A stretch of 64,000 nt of DNA from Streptomyces sp. NBC_00335 (GTDB lineage Bacteria; Actinomycetota; Actinomycetes; Streptomycetales; Streptomycetaceae): NCBI RefSeq assembly GCF_036127095.1, contig NZ_CP108006.1, forward strand, positions 7,741,501-7,805,500. The letters are read 5' to 3'. Under the pieces are notes generated by a model. That model was not told where the DNA came from. It did no database searches and saw only the letters and a program-made list of their open reading frames with translations. Both the position numbers and the translations under genes were made by a program. This document shows positions 24,911-33,817 of this stretch, piece after piece. Position 1 is the first letter of the stretch, and each line of letters starts with the position of its first letter.

Positions 24911-26878
24911 ATGAGGCGTATCAATGCGAAACGTGTGCTGGTCGGCGAACCGCTCGACACCGCGCGCCTGGGCGAGACCCTGCTGCCCAAGCGGCTCGCA
25001 CTCCCGATCTTCTGCAGCGACCCGCTCTCCTCCGTGGCCTACGCCACCGAGGAGATCCTGCTGATCCTCGCCCTCGGCGGGGTCGCGCTGCTCCACCTCG
25101 CCTGGTACGCGGCCGCCGCCATCGTGTTCCTGCTCGTGGTCGTCGTCGCCTCCTACCGGCAGACCTGCTACGCCTACCCGGGCGGCGGCGGCGCCTACAT
25201 CGTCAGCTCCAAGAACCTCGGCCAGACGGCCGCCCTCACCGCCGCGAGCGCCCTGCTCGTCGACTACGTCATGACGGTCGCCGTCTCCGTGGTCTCCGGT
25301 GTCGCCGCCATCACCTCCGCCATCCCCTCCCTCTCCGATCACGAAGTGCCCCTGTCGGTGGGCTTCGTGGTGCTGCTGACCCTCATGAACCTGCGCGGGG
25401 TGCGGGAGTCGGGCCGGGTCTTCGCCGTCCCCACCTACGGCTTCGTCCTCGTCATCTACCTGATGTTCGCGGTGGCCGCCTACCGGCTCGCGACCGGATC
25501 CACCATCCGCGCCGAATCCGCCGATCTGCCGATCAGCGCGGAGGGCACGTACGCCGGCCTCGCGGTGGTCCTGCTCGCACTGCGCGCCTTCGCCTCCGGC
25601 TGTACCGCGCTCACGGGCGTCGAGGCCATCAGCAACGGAGTCCCCGCCTTCCAGAAGCCGAAGAGCAAGAACGCGGCGACCACCCTCGCCGCGATGGGCG
25701 CCCTGGCCGTCACCATGTTCGCCGGGATCACCGTCCTCGCCATGAACTACAAAGTGCACGTGGCCGCGGACCCGACCGAGCTGGGCCTGGCCCCCGGAAC
25801 CCCGATGTCCACCGCGCTCGCCCAGATCGGCCGGGCCACCTTCGGCAGCTGGCACTTCATGTTCTACCTGCTCCAGGCCGTCACGGCCGGCGTGCTGATC
25901 CTCGCCGCCAACACCGCCTTCAACGGGTTCCCGATGCTCGCCTCGATCCTCGCCAAGGACCGGTACGTGCCCCGCCAGCTCTTCAACCGCGGCGACCGGC
26001 TCGTCTACTCCAACGGCGTCGTCCTGCTGGCGCTCGCCGCCATCGGCCTCATCGTCGCCTTCGACGCCCAGCTGACCCGCCTCATCCAGCTCTACATCAT
26101 CGGCGTCTTCGTCTCCTTCACCCTCTCCCAGGCGGGCATGGTCAAGCACTGGAAGCAGGAGCTCGCCTCCCCGGAGACCCGCAAGGAGGAGCGGATCCAC
26201 ATCCACCGCCGGCTCGCCATCAACGCGGTCGGCGCCACCATGACCTTCGTGGTCCTGGTCATCGTCCTGATCACCAAGTTCACCCACGGCGCCTGGCTCG
26301 TCGTCATCGCCATGCCGCTGCTCTTCATCGGCATGAAGGGCGTACGCCGCCACTACGACACCGTGTCCCGGGAACTCGCCGTCGCTCCCGGGGTCAAACC
26401 CCGCAAGCCCGCCCGCCACCACGTCGTCGTCCTCGTCGCTTCCGTGCACGCCCCCACGCTCAAGGCCCTCGGCTTCGCCATGGGGCTGCGCCCCGACACC
26501 CTCACGGCCGTCTCGGTCGCGGCCGACGAGGAGAGCGCGAACCGGCTGCGCGCGGACTGGGCGGACCACGACCCGGGCATCCCGCTCAAGGTGCTCCACT
26601 CCCCGTACCGCGAGGTGGTCGGGCCCGTGCTGGCCTACCTGCAGGAGCAGGCGGCCGCCGAGGGCACGGACATGCTCTCCGTGGTCATCCCGGAGTACGT
26701 GGTCGGACACTGGTGGGAACAGCCCCTGCACAACCAGAACGCGCTGCGGCTCAAGGCGCGCCTGCTGTTCACGCCCGGGGTCGCGGTGATCGACGTGCCG
26801 TACCTGCTGGAGTCCGCGAAGCCGGAGCGGAAGGGGGAGCGGCAGGAGGAGGCGGGGACCCGGCCGGGCGCTGGGTGA
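24911..26878 (+). CDS. APC-superfamily permease, KimA/YdaO-like
   Basis: A 655-residue integral membrane transporter with about 12 helices between residues 30 and 465 and a soluble C-terminal domain of about 170 residues. The N-terminus LVGEPLDTARLGETLLPKRLALPIFCSDPLSSVAYATEEIL and the following FSYRQTCYAYPGGGGAYIVSSKNLG-like segment match the KimA group of potassium importers known to be inhibited by c-di-AMP in B. subtilis. Amino-acid transport cannot be excluded. No ydaO-type riboswitch fits in the 67-bp upstream gap. Its last 110 bases overlap the convergent pucR-type gene. Confidence 0.8.
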   Translation: MRRINAKRVLVGEPLDTARLGETLLPKRLALPIFCSDPLSSVAYATEEILLILALGGVALLHLAWYAAAAIVFLLVVVVASYRQTCYAYPGGGGAYIVSSKNLGQTAALTAASALLVDYVMTVAVSVVSGVAAITSAIPSLSDHEVPLSVGFVVLLTLMNLRGVRESGRVFAVPTYGFVLVIYLMFAVAAYRLATGSTIRAESADLPISAEGTYAGLAVVLLALRAFASGCTALTGVEAISNGVPAFQKPKSKNAATTLAAMGALAVTMFAGITVLAMNYKVHVAADPTELGLAPGTPMSTALAQIGRATFGSWHFMFYLLQAVTAGVLILAANTAFNGFPMLASILAKDRYVPRQLFNRGDRLVYSNGVVLLALAAIGLIVAFDAQLTRLIQLYIIGVFVSFTLSQAGMVKHWKQELASPETRKEERIHIHRRLAINAVGATMTFVVLVIVLITKFTHGAWLVVIAMPLLFIGMKGVRRHYDTVSRELAVAPGVKPRKPARHHVVVLVASVHAPTLKALGFAMGLRPDTLTAVSVAADEESANRLRADWADHDPGIPLKVLHSPYREVVGPVLAYLQEQAAAEGTDMLSVVIPEYVVGHWWEQPLHNQNALRLKARLLFTPGVAVIDVPYLLESAKPERKGERQEEAGTRPGAG

Positions 26879-28019
26879 CCGCCGTGTGCGCCAGCGCCAG
26901 CTCCACGACGTGCGCGGGATCGGCCAGCGAGCGGCCGGTGAGCTGCTCCAGGCGGCGCAGCCGGTTCGAGACGGTGTTGCGGTGGCAGTACAGCCGCTGC
27001 GCCGCGTACGTGGTCGAGCCCCGGCAGGTCAGCCAGGTGCCCAGGGTGGTCAGCAGGACCCTGCGGTCCTCCGGGGCCAGTGCCAGGACCGGCCCCAGCA
27101 CCACGTGACGCAGCCGGCCCGCGAGTTCGGGCTCGGCCGCGACCAGCGCCGCCGGGAGCCGCTCGTCCAGCAGGGCGGTGTGCGGACCGTCGGCTCCCGG
27201 CGCCGCGCGCAGCGCGAGGACGGCCAGCCGGCGGGCCCCGGCCAGCTCGCCCGGCGTCTGGACCACCGGGCTCACCCCGGCGCGTAAGCCGAGGGGCGCG
27301 AGCAGATCCGTCACGGAGGCGAGCGGCAGCGGGCCCAGCTCCACCAGGCCCGTCTCCCCGTCCGCCCGGATCCGCCACAGCACGCGCGGGGCGCCACCCT
27401 CCGGGGCGGTCCGCGCGCCGTCTCCGGCGTCGAGGACCACCACGGCGAACCGTCCGCGCTCCGGCAGTCCGAGCCGCCGCGCCGACTCGGCGGACCGGTC
27501 CGCCGGACCGCCGCCGTCGAACAGGGCGTCGAGCAGGGCCCCCCGCAGCTCCCGCTCGCGGTCGGCGCGTACGGCCTCGGCCCGGCGGTAGGACTCGGCC
27601 GCCGCGTCCGCCATCCGGTCGACCACGTCCCACAGGGCGGGCGCCCCCGGCAGCAGCCGGGGCAGCGCCGCCCGGTCCCGGGCGGCGACGGCCTCGGTCA
27701 GGACCTGCCACAGCAGCCGGCCGCAGAGCCGGTACACCCGCAGCAGGGAGTCGAGCGGCAGGCCCTGCCGGGCGCGGAGCTCTCCGTCGGCGCGGGCGTC
27801 GCCGAGCTCGGGCGGCAGGCCGCGGGCCTCGCGCACCAGACCGTCGACGATCTGGCGGAGCAGATGGTGGACCCGCTCGCGCAGGGCGGCCCGGCCGAGC
27901 AGGGCGACGTAGACGGCGCAGGCCGGATCCCCGTCCGGCGACCGGTCGGCCAGCCGCTCGGCGGCCACGGCGATCCGGCGGTCCAGGTCCTCGCGTATCT
28001 CCCCGATGATCCGCTCCAT
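26769..28019 (-). CDS. PucR/CdaR-type helix-turn-helix regulator
   Basis: A 416-residue cytosolic regulator. Residues about 1-150 form a RsbRD-like helical sensor region, the middle is a GGDEF-like/CdaR segment, and the C-terminal PucR HTH is at about 325-385: LTTLGTWLTCRGSTTYAAQRLYCHRNTVSNRLRRLEQLTGRSL. The terminal about 30 residues are Pro/Ala/Arg-rich and encoded inside the overlap with the permease gene. Divergent from a TetR gene across a perfect 18-bp palindrome. Confidence 0.83.
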   Translation of the reverse strand: MERIIGEIREDLDRRIAVAAERLADRSPDGDPACAVYVALLGRAALRERVHHLLRQIVDGLVREARGLPPELGDARADGELRARQGLPLDSLLRVYRLCGRLLWQVLTEAVAARDRAALPRLLPGAPALWDVVDRMADAAAESYRRAEAVRADRERELRGALLDALFDGGGPADRSAESARRLGLPERGRFAVVVLDAGDGARTAPEGGAPRVLWRIRADGETGLVELGPLPLASVTDLLAPLGLRAGVSPVVQTPGELAGARRLAVLALRAAPGADGPHTALLDERLPAALVAAEPELAGRLRHVVLGPVLALAPEDRRVLLTTLGTWLTCRGSTTYAAQRLYCHRNTVSNRLRRLEQLTGRSLADPAHVVELALAHTAVTQRPAGSPPPPAAPPSAPASRTPAGTARRSPRPRA

Positions 28020-28093
28020 GACGGGCAGGGTGGCACGTCGGAGGGGGCGCTGGGGAGGGCCGCGACGAGGCGGTGTCCGCTAGCGTGTCCGAA

Positions 28094-28111
28094 GCACTGC
28101 ACGTGCAGTGC
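28094..28111. promoter_or_regulatory. Perfect 18-bp palindrome GCACTGCACGTGCAGTGC, probable TetR operator
   Basis: Lies in the 143-bp divergent gap, 52 bases upstream of the TetR start and 75 from the PucR start. Symmetry and size fit a TetR-family dimer site, so autoregulation and control of the PucR gene are likely. Confidence 0.72.
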
Positions 28112-28162
28112 ATATGCGCCGGTCATACCGGCAGCCACGTCCACACGGTCAGGGACCCACCC

Positions 28163-28735
28163 ATGCGCCAGAACCCCGAGCGCCGCGCCGCGCTGCTCGA
28201 CGCCGCCATCGAAGTCCTCGCCCGCGAGGGGTCACGGGGGCTGACCTTGCGCGCGGTGGACACGGAGGCCGGGGTTCCGACCGGCACCGCCTCCAACTAC
28301 TTCGCCCACCGCGCCCAGCTCCTCGTGCAGATCCTGCACCGCACCCGCGAGCGGCTGACCCCCGACCCGGCCGACCTGACGGGCCCGCTCGACACCAAGG
28401 TGCTGCTGCGCCGGCTCCTGGAGCGCATGCGCCGCGAGCGCAGCGTCCACACCGCGATGCTGGAACTGCGCCTGGAGGCCACCCGGCGGCCCGAACTCCA
28501 GGAGGCACTGGCCGGGTTCCAGGGCGCCGAACTGGAGGCGAACATCGCCTGGCACCTGGAGGCGGGGCTGCCGGGGGACCGGCAGGGAGTGGTCCTGATC
28601 TACCTGGCCATGCTCGGGCTGATCGTGGACGACCTCACCGTGCCCGGACTGCTGGACCCCCGGTCGCCGCACGGGGTCGAGGGGCTCATCGACACGATGG
28701 TCGAGCGCCTCCTCCCGGAGCGCCCCGCGGACTGA
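28163..28735 (+). CDS. TetR-family regulator
   Basis: A 190-residue repressor. The N-terminal HTH is at about residues 8-52: RRAALLDAAIEVLAREGSRGLTLRAVDTEAGVPTGTASNYFAHRAQLLVQIL. The C-terminal ligand domain ends with VEGLIDTMVERLLPE. ATG 28163 is preceded by AGGGA at 7 bases; longer upstream frames have no ribosome site and would cross the palindromic operator at 28094-28111. Target genes are probably itself and the divergent PucR gene. Confidence 0.87.
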   Translation: MRQNPERRAALLDAAIEVLAREGSRGLTLRAVDTEAGVPTGTASNYFAHRAQLLVQILHRTRERLTPDPADLTGPLDTKVLLRRLLERMRRERSVHTAMLELRLEATRRPELQEALAGFQGAELEANIAWHLEAGLPGDRQGVVLIYLAMLGLIVDDLTVPGLLDPRSPHGVEGLIDTMVERLLPERPAD

Positions 28736-28748
28736 CTATCGTGCCGGT

Positions 28749-28815
28749 AGGGCTGGTTCCGGGTTCCCTGTTCCTGGGTCCCGGTTCCTGGGTCCCCGTT
28801 CCGGGGTTCCGGCAG
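28749..28815. repeat. GGTTCC/GGGTCCC imperfect tandem repeat
   Basis: Units of 6-7 bases (ggttccgg, gttcctgggtcc) repeat about nine times just after the tetR stop. They may act as a terminator or be a slippage-prone microsatellite. Confidence 0.6.
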
Positions 28816-28877
28816 GGCCGGCGCCGCCGGCAGGACCGGCTCGCATCGCGTGGATCGTGGAGATCGCGGGAGGAACC

Positions 28878-29528
28878 GTGGCAATGGCGGACATCACGGG
28901 GCAGGGCGCGGACGGAGGCTCCCGCGCCTGCGACGGCGGCATCCAGTGGCTGGCGGACTGGAGCGCCTGGTACGTCAGCCTCACCTTCGCCCGGGGCATC
29001 GGCCCCGAGGAACTGGCCGCCCGGCTCGGCGCCTTGCCGGACCTGCGCCCCGGGCCGCTCGGGGCCATCGACGCGTGGAGCATGGTCACCGAGACCGTGG
29101 ACGGCGACGGGGTGGCCCGGGTCGGGATCTGGGGCGCCTGGTCCTTCGCCGTGGAACACGGGGTCCCCGCCGGGGCCCAGCGCCTCGCGGAGGTCTCCCG
29201 CTGCGGGATCGAGGCCGTACACCTCGACCCGCAGCCCGATCACCCGCCCAAGCAGTTCGCGTACGCCCGGGACGGCGAGCTGGTCTGCTGCTTCGGCATC
29301 GGCGAGGAACACTGGCGCGGCGGCCACCGGCCCGACTTCCTCCTGCCGGAGCTGGTCGAGGCCAAGATCCTCACCCCGGACGGCTGCTACGCCCGCCCCG
29401 AGGACGAACCGTACGAGGAACGCGACCGCCTCACCCTCGCCGTACTGGAACACCGCTTCGCGCTGTCCCTGCCCCGCCGCCTCGTCGAGGAGACCCCGCT
29501 CCCGGCCTACGTGACCTGCACGCAGTAG
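28878..29528 (+). CDS. DUF6461-like protein, 216 aa
   Basis: Soluble protein with WLADWSAWYVSLTFARGIGPEELAARLGAL near residue 25, typical of DUF6461, a family of unknown function common in Streptomyces. GVARVGIWGAWSFAVEHGV and CCFGIGEEHWRGGHRPDFLLPEL follow. GTG 28878 is placed 5 bases after GGGAGG; ATG 28884 is an equally possible start. It ends 11 bases before the convergent M48 peptidase stop with no terminator between. Confidence 0.65.
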   Translation: MAMADITGQGADGGSRACDGGIQWLADWSAWYVSLTFARGIGPEELAARLGALPDLRPGPLGAIDAWSMVTETVDGDGVARVGIWGAWSFAVEHGVPAGAQRLAEVSRCGIEAVHLDPQPDHPPKQFAYARDGELVCCFGIGEEHWRGGHRPDFLLPELVEAKILTPDGCYARPEDEPYEERDRLTLAVLEHRFALSLPRRLVEETPLPAYVTCTQ

Positions 29529-29539
29529 GGGACTTTCCT

Positions 29540-30859
29540 TCAGCCGGCGTAGTCCCGGATCACCCGGCGGGCCAGCACGGCGCGGGCCGGAGCCAGCTCG
29601 GCCGCGACCGCCTGTGCCCGGGGGCCCTCGCAGACGACCCGGGCGGGCTGCGGGTCGGCCGAGGCCAGGCACCGCCGGCGCAGGTGGGTCGGCGGGTGCG
29701 TGTCGTCGACGCTGTGCCCGCGCCGGGCGGAGACCCGGCGCAGCCGCTCGTACTCGCGCTCGGGGACGGAGTCGATCCGCGCGGCCAGCCGTTCCCACAG
29801 CTCCCGCTCGGCGGCCTCGCGCACCTCGCGGCCCCCGGCCCCACCGCCGGCCCGGGCCGCCACCATCGACTCGCGCCGCAGGTGTGCCTCGACGCCGTCG
29901 CTCACCAGCAGCCGGTCCAGCAGCGTGACGGCCGCCCCGCTGGAGCCGGCACGGGCCGCGCCGGTGTCGGCCCGGTACTCCGCACGCTGCGAAGCCCGCA
30001 GCGTCAGGCCGTCGAGCAGGTGGATCAGCCCGTAGACCGCCCAGCGCGGCAGGAACGTCAGGGCGTTCATGAACCAGTCCACGATGTTGTCGTGGTTCAC
30101 CGGGCTCAGGACGGAGTGCCATTCGACCAGGGACCGCAGGGCCCCGTGCATCAGGAACGAGGAGCGGACGTCGCCGTTCGCGAAGTGCCCGAGCTCGTGT
30201 CCCAGCAGGGCCACGCGCTCCTGCGGCGTGAGGATCTCCCACAGCCCGAGGCCGAGGATCATCACGCGCCGGCCGCGGTACCCGTAGGTGCGGACCCCGG
30301 CGTTGACGGAGGCGTCCACCACCACCGCGTGCACCCCCGTCGTCCCGACGGCGGCCCCCACCTCGTCGATCAGCCCGAAGAGGCCGGGCGCGTCCGCCCG
30401 GTACAGCACCGCCGGCCCGCTCGGGGACCGGCCCGGCCGCGGCAGCAGCACCGCCACGGCCACCAGGAGCAGGACGCCGAGCACGGGCTGGATGCCGGTG
30501 TGCCACCCGCCGATGATCAGCACGGCCGCGGCCAGGAACAGGCCCGCCGTGACCCCGTGCACCAGCAGGGCGAGCCCGAAGGCCAGGACGGTCGACCCGT
30601 CCGCCCCGACCCGCTCGGTCGCGGTCCCGCCCCGCCCGATCTCCTCGGCCAACTGCTCCCCGTACCGCGCGGCCAGGCGCCGCCGGACCTTCGCCAGACG
30701 TCCGCGGTCCGGATCCGGGGCAGCCGGGTCCACGTTCCAGTCACAAGCCGCGCACCAGTTCACGTACGACGCGTGCACGGTGACCTCGGTCCCGCACTCC
30801 GGGCACGGCCGCACGCCCGGTGCGTCCACCTCCCCGACGCCCTGCCCCACGGTTTCCAC
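29540..30859 (-). CDS. M48-family membrane metallopeptidase
   Basis: A 439-residue integral membrane protease. It begins with a zinc ribbon CPECGTEVTV...CAACDWNV (about residues 18-41), then two closely spaced membrane segments at about 90-140. The metzincin-like motif is VALLGHELGHFANGD near residue 225 with the third ligand Glu in QRAEYRADTGAA about 80 residues later. A further hydrophobic stretch lies around FLPRWAVYGLIHLL. HtpX/Ste24-like enzymes clear misfolded membrane proteins or process substrates. The N-terminal zinc ribbon is a less common addition. GTG 30859 has a GGGGAGGGG site upstream. Confidence 0.82.
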   Translation of the reverse strand: METVGQGVGEVDAPGVRPCPECGTEVTVHASYVNWCAACDWNVDPAAPDPDRGRLAKVRRRLAARYGEQLAEEIGRGGTATERVGADGSTVLAFGLALLVHGVTAGLFLAAAVLIIGGWHTGIQPVLGVLLLVAVAVLLPRPGRSPSGPAVLYRADAPGLFGLIDEVGAAVGTTGVHAVVVDASVNAGVRTYGYRGRRVMILGLGLWEILTPQERVALLGHELGHFANGDVRSSFLMHGALRSLVEWHSVLSPVNHDNIVDWFMNALTFLPRWAVYGLIHLLDGLTLRASQRAEYRADTGAARAGSSGAAVTLLDRLLVSDGVEAHLRRESMVAARAGGGAGGREVREAAERELWERLAARIDSVPEREYERLRRVSARRGHSVDDTHPPTHLRRRCLASADPQPARVVCEGPRAQAVAAELAPARAVLARRVIRDYAG

Positions 30860-30994
30860 GTTCGATCCCCTCCCCGCCGCGGACCTGCTGTGATCCGCGG
30901 TCCGCGCAGGATAGAGGGGCCGGCGCCGGCCTCCGCGGCCGCCCGGGCATGGACGGTTTTGGCCGGGGAGGGCGCGTCTTGTGACACTACGGGT

Positions 30995-31948
30995 GTGAAC
31001 GCGACCGACTTGTTCCACCAGACGCTGCGCGAGCGGATCGCCCCGGCCCTGCGCGACGCGGGTTTCACCGGTTCGGGGCTGGAGTACCGGCTCCGCGCCG
31101 CCGAACCGGACCACGCGCTGCTCGGCTTCCAGCGGAGCGCTTCGTCCGGGGCCGCCGAGTGCAGGTTCACGGTGAACCTGCGCGCGGTCCCGTACGAGGA
31201 ACACGAGGCGCTGCGACGGCTGCGGCCGGCCCTCGGGACCCGGCTCAGCGCCAACCGCGTCGGCCCCGTCGGCTGGCACGCCAGGATCGGCCGCCTCCTC
31301 GGCCATCCGCACGACCACTGGTGGACCATCACCGACGAGCGCTCCGCCGCCCGCGCCGCGGACGAGGTCACGGACGTGGTGCTGCGCCACGCCGTCCCCG
31401 CGCTGTGGGGCGAGGTGACCGACCGGCCCCCGCTGCCGGGCCCCGTGGTGGATCCGGTGCCCGACTGCCTGGACCCGGTGTGCCTGCGCGTGGACGGCGA
31501 TCCGTTCCCCGTCGGGAGCGGGGAGTCCCCCCTGCCCGTGGACATCGAAGGCACCCTCGTCCTGGAGACGGGCGAGCGCCGCCGGGCCTCGCCCTTCCTC
31601 ACCGTCCACGACGAGCTGACCGACGCCGAAGCCCGCATCGTCATCGACGCCCCCTGGAAGCTGGAGCAGCCGCTCTTCGGCTCGGTCCGGGTCGGCATCG
31701 CCGCCGACGGAGACGTCAGGGTCTCCGCCAGCCCGGGCAGCATGCTCCCCGGCCATCCGCTGGCACTCCTCGGCGAACTGGCCCTGTGCCGGATCAACAC
31801 GGCCGAGGTCGCCGGCAACGGCTCCCTGCGGCTCACCTTCGAACAGGGCACCCCGCGCGAGGCCTGCCTCACCGTTTCCGGCGCCCCGCACGCGCTGACC
31901 GTCGGCGCGCCCTGGCACATCGAGGGCTGGACACCGGCCCGCATCTGA
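30995..31948 (+). CDS. DUF4304 / DUF6188-like two-domain protein
   Basis: A 317-residue soluble protein. The first about 135 residues look like DUF4304: LRERIAPALRDAGFTGSGLEYRL, LLGFQRSASSGAAECRFTVNL, WWTITDERSAARAADEV. The C-terminal part includes HDELTDAEARIVIDAPWKLEQ and FEQGTPREACL, resembling DUF6188. Both families occur as immunity-like or contact-system-associated proteins in actinobacteria, but no toxin gene is next to it. GTG 30995 has only a poor ribosome site. Confidence 0.6.
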   Translation: MNATDLFHQTLRERIAPALRDAGFTGSGLEYRLRAAEPDHALLGFQRSASSGAAECRFTVNLRAVPYEEHEALRRLRPALGTRLSANRVGPVGWHARIGRLLGHPHDHWWTITDERSAARAADEVTDVVLRHAVPALWGEVTDRPPLPGPVVDPVPDCLDPVCLRVDGDPFPVGSGESPLPVDIEGTLVLETGERRRASPFLTVHDELTDAEARIVIDAPWKLEQPLFGSVRVGIAADGDVRVSASPGSMLPGHPLALLGELALCRINTAEVAGNGSLRLTFEQGTPREACLTVSGAPHALTVGAPWHIEGWTPARI

Positions 31949-31983
31949 CGGCCCGCGTCCGGCGGAGCTTCAGTTTCCGGGCG

Positions 31984-32010
31984 CCGAGCATTAGTTGATC
32001 TTATGCTCGG
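31984..32010. promoter_or_regulatory. Inverted repeat CCGAGCAT-N11-ATGCTCGG
   Basis: Perfect 8-bp arms with an AT-rich 11-base spacer, 85 bases upstream of the small IclR-type HTH gene. Could be its operator or a terminator of the preceding gene; the AT-rich spacer favours a protein site. Confidence 0.5.
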
Positions 32011-32094
32011 GTTTACGCGAGTCCGCTGGTTTTGCGGCCGGTGAGCGACTTTGATGGGTTTGCCAGGCCTCGTACCGGAGCAGGGGGACTACTC

Positions 32095-32364
32095 ATGGGT
32101 ACCGAACACAGCCCGAAGGACAGCGCGGACAGTGGGAGCGCCACCACCACCGCACCCACCCTCATCGGTTCCGTACAGCGGGCGTGCCGGCTCGTGGAGG
32201 CGATGTACACCGAGGGCGGGGCGACCGCCAAGCGCCTCGCCCGGCTCACCGGAATCCCGCTGCCCACCGTGTACCACCTGCTGCGCACCCTCAGCCACGA
32301 GGGCTACGTACAGCGCGAGGGCGGGGCCTTCCGCCTCTCGGACGACCTGCCGCTCGCTTCGTGA
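32095..32364 (+). CDS. Small IclR-type helix-turn-helix protein
   Basis: An 89-residue protein made of the IclR N-terminal wHTH only: TLIGSVQRACRLVEAM, ATAKRLARLTGIPLPTVYHLLRTLSHEGYVQ. The usual about 170-residue effector domain is absent and the chain stops at LPLAS. ATG 32095 follows GGAGCAGGGGGA. Either a genuine stand-alone DNA-binding protein, a form that exists in streptomycetes, or a truncated regulator; downstream frames show no recognisable effector-domain remnant, which favours the former. Confidence 0.75.
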   Translation: MGTEHSPKDSADSGSATTTAPTLIGSVQRACRLVEAMYTEGGATAKRLARLTGIPLPTVYHLLRTLSHEGYVQREGGAFRLSDDLPLAS

Positions 32365-32531
32365 CAGCGGGTCCACAGGGGCGTTCGGGGCTCGTGTCCC
32401 CAAGTAATGATCAAAATGAGTGGGGTTCCGGCCAAGCTGTCACGTGCCATCGTGCATGTTCCAGCGGAAAATGCCAGAACGCCCTTTCGCAGTGTGGAAG
32501 TTGAGTAAGTTCCCTTCTGTCGCGCCGTACG

Positions 32532-32550
32532 ACCGTGCACCATGCACGGT
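32532..32550. promoter_or_regulatory. Inverted repeat ACCGTGCA-CCA-TGCACGGT before the roadblock operon
   Basis: Perfect 8-bp arms, 22 bases upstream of the first roadblock start, just before its ribosome site GGGAGGGGAG. Could be an operator or mRNA hairpin. The rest of 32365-32531 shows no gene. Confidence 0.55.
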
Positions 32551-32571
32551 CCGGCCGGGAGGGGAGCCCGC

Positions 32572-32970
32572 GTGCCCGGGATCGACGAATGCCTGCTCGA
32601 AGCCATGGCCCTGCCTGGTGCCAGGGGGGCCGCGCTGGTCGACTGGAGCAGCGGACTGGCCCTCGGCACCGCCGGGGAATCACCGGTGGGGGACCACGAG
32701 ACCACCGCTGCCGAGACCGCCGAGCTGGCCCGGGCGGCCGCCGAGTACGAGTCCTTCGCCCCGGGCGACACCGGGCCGGAGGACGCCGCCGGGCCACCCG
32801 TGGAGGACCTGATCGTCACGACCCGGACCGGGTACCACGTGCTCCGCTTCGTCGAGACCAGCTTCGACAGCAGCGTGTTCCTGCACCTGTGGCTCGACCG
32901 GACCGACGGCAACCTCGCCCTCGCCCGGCACAGACTCAGGGCCCTGGCGGAGGAGCTGGTGCTGAAGTGA
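32572..32970 (+). CDS. Roadblock/LC7-domain protein 1
   Basis: A 132-residue roadblock/LC7-fold protein. VPGIDECLLEAMALPGARGAALVDWSSGLALGT is the first alpha/beta unit, VEDLIVTTRTGYHVLRFVET and SVFLHLWLDRTDGNLALARHRLRALAEEL the last. Such proteins usually regulate Ras-like GTPases (MglB with MglA, CvnB with CvnD). GTG 32572 has a strong upstream site. It overlaps the next gene by four bases (GTGA). The core pattern 'ALVDWSSGLALGT' is nearly repeated in the fourth gene ('[13 protein letters not shown]'), which suggests duplication. Confidence 0.85.
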   Translation: MPGIDECLLEAMALPGARGAALVDWSSGLALGTAGESPVGDHETTAAETAELARAAAEYESFAPGDTGPEDAAGPPVEDLIVTTRTGYHVLRFVETSFDSSVFLHLWLDRTDGNLALARHRLRALAEELVLK

Positions 32971-33746
32971 CCGCCACCGCTGTCGCCGCAGTGTCCCCGC
33001 TGCTCACCCGGCTCGCCGCCGAACGGGCGACCGGCGCCCTGTTCCGCGAGCGCGGCACCCTCTTCCTGGAGGACGGCCGCGTGGTGCACGCGGAGAGCCC
33101 CGCCACCCCCGGACTCGACGTCCTGCTCACCACCGGCGGGGGCCTCACCCCCGAGCGCTGGACCGACGCCGTGAACCAGGCCGGCGCCCGCCGCCAAGTC
33201 GCCCGCTTCCTCGTCGACAGCGGCGGGCTCGCAGGCGGCGAACTGGAGATATGCCACCTCGCCGCGATCTTCGACGCCGCCTTCTTCGCGCTCTCCCCGG
33301 GCAGCGGGCCCTCCCGCTTCCGGCGCGGGGCCACCCACTGGATCGGCTCCGTCCGCTCCGTACCGGCCGCCGCCGTCGAGCGGGAGACCTGCCGCCGCCG
33401 GGAACTGCTCGACGCGGTCTGGCCCTACCCGCTGCTCGACACCTCCCCGGTGGTGCCCCGCCCCGCCGCCCCCGGTCAGACCGTCACCGCGCGCCAGCGG
33501 ATCCTGCTCGACCGGGCCGACGGGGTACGGACACCCGCGGACCTCGCCTGGGTGCTGGGCCGGCCGGCCTTCCACACCCTGCTCGACGTACGACGCCTCG
33601 CGGCGGCCGGGCTGGTCGAGACCCCGCACGCGCCGGCACCCGCCGCCGCCGCGGAGACGCCGCTGCCCGACTGGATGACGCAGGCGCAGTCCCCGGACGT
33701 GGCGTTGCTGCGCCGGTTACGCGACGCACTGGAGGCAAGCCTGTGA
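32967..33746 (+). CDS. DUF4388/PATAN-like protein of the roadblock operon
   Basis: A 259-residue soluble protein. The N-terminal part LLTRLAAERATGALFRERGTLFLEDGRVVHAESPATPG has the 'gtL.f..G.ivhA' pattern of DUF4388 (PATAN) domains, which occur in response-regulator and gliding-motility proteins. ICHLAAIFDAAFFAL follows, and the C-terminal third (TARQRILLDRADGVRTPADLAWVLGRPAFHTLLDVRRLAAAGLVE) looks like a winged helix. It probably bridges roadblock proteins and another partner. Translationally coupled to gene 1. Function not known. Confidence 0.65.
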   Translation: MTATAVAAVSPLLTRLAAERATGALFRERGTLFLEDGRVVHAESPATPGLDVLLTTGGGLTPERWTDAVNQAGARRQVARFLVDSGGLAGGELEICHLAAIFDAAFFALSPGSGPSRFRRGATHWIGSVRSVPAAAVERETCRRRELLDAVWPYPLLDTSPVVPRPAAPGQTVTARQRILLDRADGVRTPADLAWVLGRPAFHTLLDVRRLAAAGLVETPHAPAPAAAAETPLPDWMTQAQSPDVALLRRLRDALEASL

Positions 33747-33817
33747 GGCTCCCGCTGCGAGCCGCCCAGCGCGGCGACCGTTCCGAGCGGCGGCAGTCCG
33801 AAAGGAGAAGGTCCGAC

